Source of the DNA: Symsagittifera roscoffensis
Lineage: Eukaryota; Xenacoelomorpha; Acoela; Convolutidae
NCBI RefSeq assembly: GCF_963678635.1
Contig: NC_087066.1
Coordinates: 25,499,736 to 25,563,735 of the forward strand
Length of the DNA: 64,000 bases
Direction: 5' to 3'
Part shown: positions 60,301-64,000 of the stretch, piece by piece
How positions within the stretch are numbered: position 1 is the first letter of the stretch
Layout: every line of letters starts with the position of its first letter
Program-made: the position numbers and the translations under genes
Notes under the pieces: generated by a model
Told to the model about the DNA's origin: nothing
The model's input: the letters and a program-made list of their open reading frames with translations, nothing else
Databases searched by the model: none

Positions 60301-61478
60301 TAATTTCAATTATTTGCTTCGGCCAGTTGGGCTGACCTAATTAAATTTTAGCACAACAATTAAAAGTAACGGAATTATTTAGCTTACTTTTTTTTCAACA
60401 GTCATACTTGATAAGTCACGCTATAATAGAAAAATGAAATTTCAATAAATTTTTTGTTTGACTTTTCTAGCACTTATCACTCACTAAATAGAGACATTCA
60501 ATCGGCCTGAGAAAGCCTCGAGTAAAGATCTATAGGTGGCGATTCGCACCAACAAAAAATGTCTCACAAACTTGATTAAAATTAAATAAAAAGAAGCGAG
60601 AGACTGAACTCGAAATAGAAATTAATTAACAAAAACTAAATGCCAAGAAAAAAGTGAACTGTTTTTTCTCACACTGTTTATAATATAACCATTTCCAGTT
60701 TATTATAATTTCAGTTTTTTCTTTTTTTCCGATTTATTCGGTCTAAAAAATTTCGAATAAATTAACAACGGCTTAGAAGACTCACATAGCGTGACTTAAT
60801 GATTTTATGGCGTGTGTGTTCAGACGAGGGTTTTTTAAGTTTTTTTTAAAGTTTAAAGAGCCTTTATGAAAACAATCCTTTTTTCATCTAATTTCAATTA
60901 TTTGCTTCGGCCAGTTGGGCTGACCTAATTAAATTTTAGCACAACAATTAAAAGTAACGGAATTATTTAGCTTACTTTTTTTTCAACAGTCATACTTGAT
61001 AAGTCACGCTATAATAGAAAAATGAAATTTCAATAAATTTTTTGTTTGACTTTTCTAGCACTTATCACTCACTAAATAGAGACATTCAATCGGCCTGAGA
61101 AAGCCTCGAGTAAAGATCTATAGGTGGCGATTCGCACCAACAAAAAATGTCTCACAAACTTGATTAAAACTAAATAAAAAGAAGCGAGAGACTGAACTCG
61201 AAATAGAAATTAATTAACAAAAACTAAATGCCAAGAAAAAAGTGAACTGTTTTTTCTCACACTGTTTATAATATAACCATTTCTAGTTTATTATAATTTC
61301 AGTTTTTTCTTTTTTTTCCGATTTATTCGGTCTAAAAAATTTCGAATAAATTAACAACGGCTTAGAAGACTCACATTGCGTGACTTAATGATTTTATGGC
61401 GTGTGTATTCAGACGAGGGTTTTTTAAGTTTTTTTTAAAGTTTAAAGAGCCTTTATGAAAACAATCCTTTTTTCATCT
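60301..61478 (+). repeat. 589-bp tandem duplication, two near-identical copies
   Basis: Copies 60,301-60,889 and 60,889-61,478 are collinear at an offset of 588-589 bp, with only a handful of single-base differences and one extra T. No ORF. The near identity points to a recent duplication. Confidence 0.95.
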
Positions 61479-64000
61479 CAAGGTCTGCGGAAGTTTTTTG
61501 TCGGCTTTGCTCCCGCTTCAAATTTTTTGCTTTTGATTTTTATCACATTTTTGTCGGCTACTTTGCCATGAGAGCTTTGTGCTACTTTGCTTTAGGCGTG
61601 AAAGTCCGTTTTCCCTCTGTGTACCATGATGCTAGCTAGCATCGAAAAAATTTACAGACTACATGCATTCTATAAAATTGCAAGGATTTGCCCAGAAAAA
61701 CAACAATTTTCTTTAACTCATTTTCCAGCTTTTTTTTTCAATGACTAAAAACGCTGTGTTTGTAAAGCTCTCCATCAAAAATTACCTTATTTCTATGAGA
61801 TCCCGGTGCTACAGAAGCTTACTTTTGGAAATTGTCAGATTTTTTTTTATCGCAAAAGTGAGAAGCTGCACTTCGACTCAGTGTTAGAAATGCTATAAAT
61901 TGTTTTTCGGACCTAGAGTATTCAGCTGCTGTACTAGAATCTTCTGACGCAGTCAACTCTTGCTGCATTTTTTTTGACTTCGGAAAAAAATGACGGAATA
62001 ATTAAGTTGTGGAGTTGTATGATTTCTCCAGACAAACTTAGTTTTTCAACTATCGTTTTCTGAGATACTTTTCTATGTATCTTTTTATCAGTATCTTGAG
62101 CACGATGAACATGTTGTTTCTGCAATTTTTTTGGTGTCAAGCTGAAGACCATATTGGTCGTCTGGTTTTTCATCTTCAGGGGAAAATCTTCAGGCATGAA
62201 ACTAACGATTATGAAATGTTTTTTATTTCATAATCTACATCGTAACATCAAGCATTTTGTCATAAAATACGTTGAGTTAAGGTGAAAACAGAAACTTTGA
62301 TATGTGGCGTGAAAAAGAACCGATATATGTTATATCGGTTCAGTTGCTTCACACTACGTTGTTAGAAGCGCGAAAACGTGAAAATTTACTACCTCAAAAC
62401 TGTTCATCTCAAAATTTTCCATGACAACTGTTTTTTTAAACTCAAAGGTCCTCTACACAATTAATACCACCCGCCATAATTAACACACTCTGCAACAAAC
62501 AGATTTTGAGCAAGTGTTCAATTTAATTTCCCGTTCAGATTTCACTTGCAAGAACAAGCGTTTTGCAATGAGGATGAATTTTTTGCTTAACAATTTTTTC
62601 TACAAATGATTATGACTTATCTTGCATGCATGAAATATGTCGGTAATTAAAAAAACACATATTGTTTATGATTAGGTTTGTGATTAGCAAGCGTTATCAA
62701 ATCAGGATGATGAATTTTTTTGGTTAACAACTTTCTTTTAACATAATCGGATGAGTCATATTAAGATAGCTTGTTTTTTTTTCAAAAAATATTTTTTCTT
62801 AGTTTTTTTTACTTACTTGATCTAGAGAAAACAACTGCGCTATTCAAAACTGGCCAGAATTTTTTCAACGGGAAATATTCGGCTTCAAAAAATTTTTGGC
62901 CTTATGTTTTTCTGCTTATGTTTGTTGTCTTAGTTGCGACGTCACTTATTTTTTTCGCGCTGTAAGCAATTTTCATTGCAATTCAACGTGCTTTTAGTTT
63001 TAATTAAGTTTTTGTAAATTTTTTAATATCTTTTTTATGCTTTAGGCTTTACTTGGCCTCATTTTTTCGGTTTAGATTTATCGGCTGATTGATCTTTTTT
63101 TGTGCCGTTTGAAAAGACAAACAGATTTGTAAAGTTTTCCGGTTTCTGCGTATAAGTTTAGAATTTCATAAATTTTTCATGACAATTTTGCTTTTTGGCT
63201 AAAATTTTTGCGCTCAACAAATGTTTCTCAATAAATTAATAACGCCAGAAATTTTTTTTTGGCATTTTCGTTCAACTGAGCATCATTCGAGACAAATTTT
63301 TGAAGTTTTTGTCGACTCAATGGCGTTCCTATCATTTTCTGTCTGCTAGATTGCAATTCTTTGTTTATGCGGTATTGCAAATGATGCAAAACGCAACTTC
63401 GCCTTTGTATTGACTTTCATGTGTTGTTTTTTTTTTGTAAACTAAATTCGAATGCTTATCTTTTTTTGAGAGCCGAAGAAGCATTTTGTCAACTTCGAAA
63501 GATTTGGGTTACTCGTGTCGGCATAGTCGACTCAGGGTCATTTAATTTTCGATTTTCATCTACATGCGCTCAACATTTCTTGTATTAGCTAGTTTTGAAA
63601 CTTTGTTGTCAACTGATTAATTATATTCTCAACATAAAGTTTTCTTAAATATTTTATCAAATTGTACATAAATTAGCATTAGATATAGTATTTAAATTAA
63701 AAAGACTCATTTTATTAAACAGGCGTAGGTTTTTTTTAACTTGAACTTCGGGAACATCGAAATTTTTATATGACCAAACAACTGATATTTGTCTGTTGAT
63801 GATGTCACCAACACAACCTCAACGAAATTTGATAATATGAAATATAATCGACCATTTTGAAATATTTTACATAACTACCCTCATTCCGATTTTTGCATGA
63901 TTTGTTGTTTTTAGTCATTTCTTTTGCAAATTTTCCGTTCCGTTATTATGCAACAATCATGATTTTCTCCTCTCTTGGCATCCATTTCTGAATTATATCC
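61479..64000. other. Intergenic, no gene seen
   Basis: AT-rich with many T runs. An 87-codon frame (62,197-61,934 minus; Lys/Gln-rich) and a 64-codon frame (62,771-62,965 plus) with a terminal hydrophobic segment show no recognisable motif. Confidence 0.45.

Overview
The window is eukaryotic, AT-rich (roughly two thirds A+T by eye) and almost certainly animal. It carries two intron-containing genes, both on the minus strand, set in a dense mixture of decayed transposons. I rebuilt both genes by hand from splice signals and reading-frame continuity. Short TTTCAG-type acceptors, an unusual share of GC-AG introns (2 of 14 in the larger gene), many short non-autonomous repeats and a gypsy-like retroelement with an env-like region recall tunicates, especially larvaceans, whose Tor elements are known env-bearing Ty3/gypsy relatives. 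That placement is inference.

Layout. (1) About 1.66-21.64 kb, minus strand: a 15-exon gene for a 913-residue EF-hand/coiled-coil/Rab GTPase of the CRACR2A (EFCAB4B)/RASEF/Rab44 type. It has two EF-hands at the N-terminus, a central coiled coil, an acidic low-complexity linker and a complete Rab domain ending in a prenylatable CC. Its introns hold a tRNA-derived SINE-like element (4.1 kb), MITE-like repeats (2.1 and 11.4 kb), a fold-back element (14.4 kb), a 23-bp minisatellite (16.4 kb) and a decayed non-LTR retrotransposon with ORF1 and reverse-transcriptase remains (17.3-20.1 kb). (2) 21.6-29.2 kb: no host gene seen; a broken hAT transposase tail (about 23.2 kb) and a 2.4-kb compositionally distinct island between perfect 35-bp direct repeats (23.8-26.3 kb). 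(3) 29,176-47,952: an 18.8-kb LTR retroelement of Ty3/gypsy type on the minus strand, with two 378-bp TG...CA LTRs and a CTCT target-site duplication. Its order is leader, gag, protease-RT-RNase H-integrase, a small multi-membrane ORF, an env-like region, an ATGA-coupled proline-rich ORF, a further accessory ORF, and a 3' non-coding stretch. It is broken by stops and frameshifts. (4) 47.7-50.0 kb: a 663-bp tandem array that fused part of one LTR with its flank and amplified both. (5) 50-53.6 kb: a second decayed LINE and unrecognised ORFs. (6) 53,615-58,466, minus strand: a two-exon MFS transporter of SLC18B1 (vesicular polyamine transporter) type, whose single intron carries about 12 copies of a 133-138-bp repeat. 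(7) 58.5-64 kb: a cluster of AATCGATT-type palindromes, another MITE copy and a near-perfect 589-bp tandem duplication.

The two host genes have no obvious joint function; the Rab gene fits Ca2+-regulated vesicle traffic, the MFS gene vesicular or organellar solute transport. The most unusual content is the very long env-type retroelement with extra ORFs, and the amplified LTR-flank array beside it.
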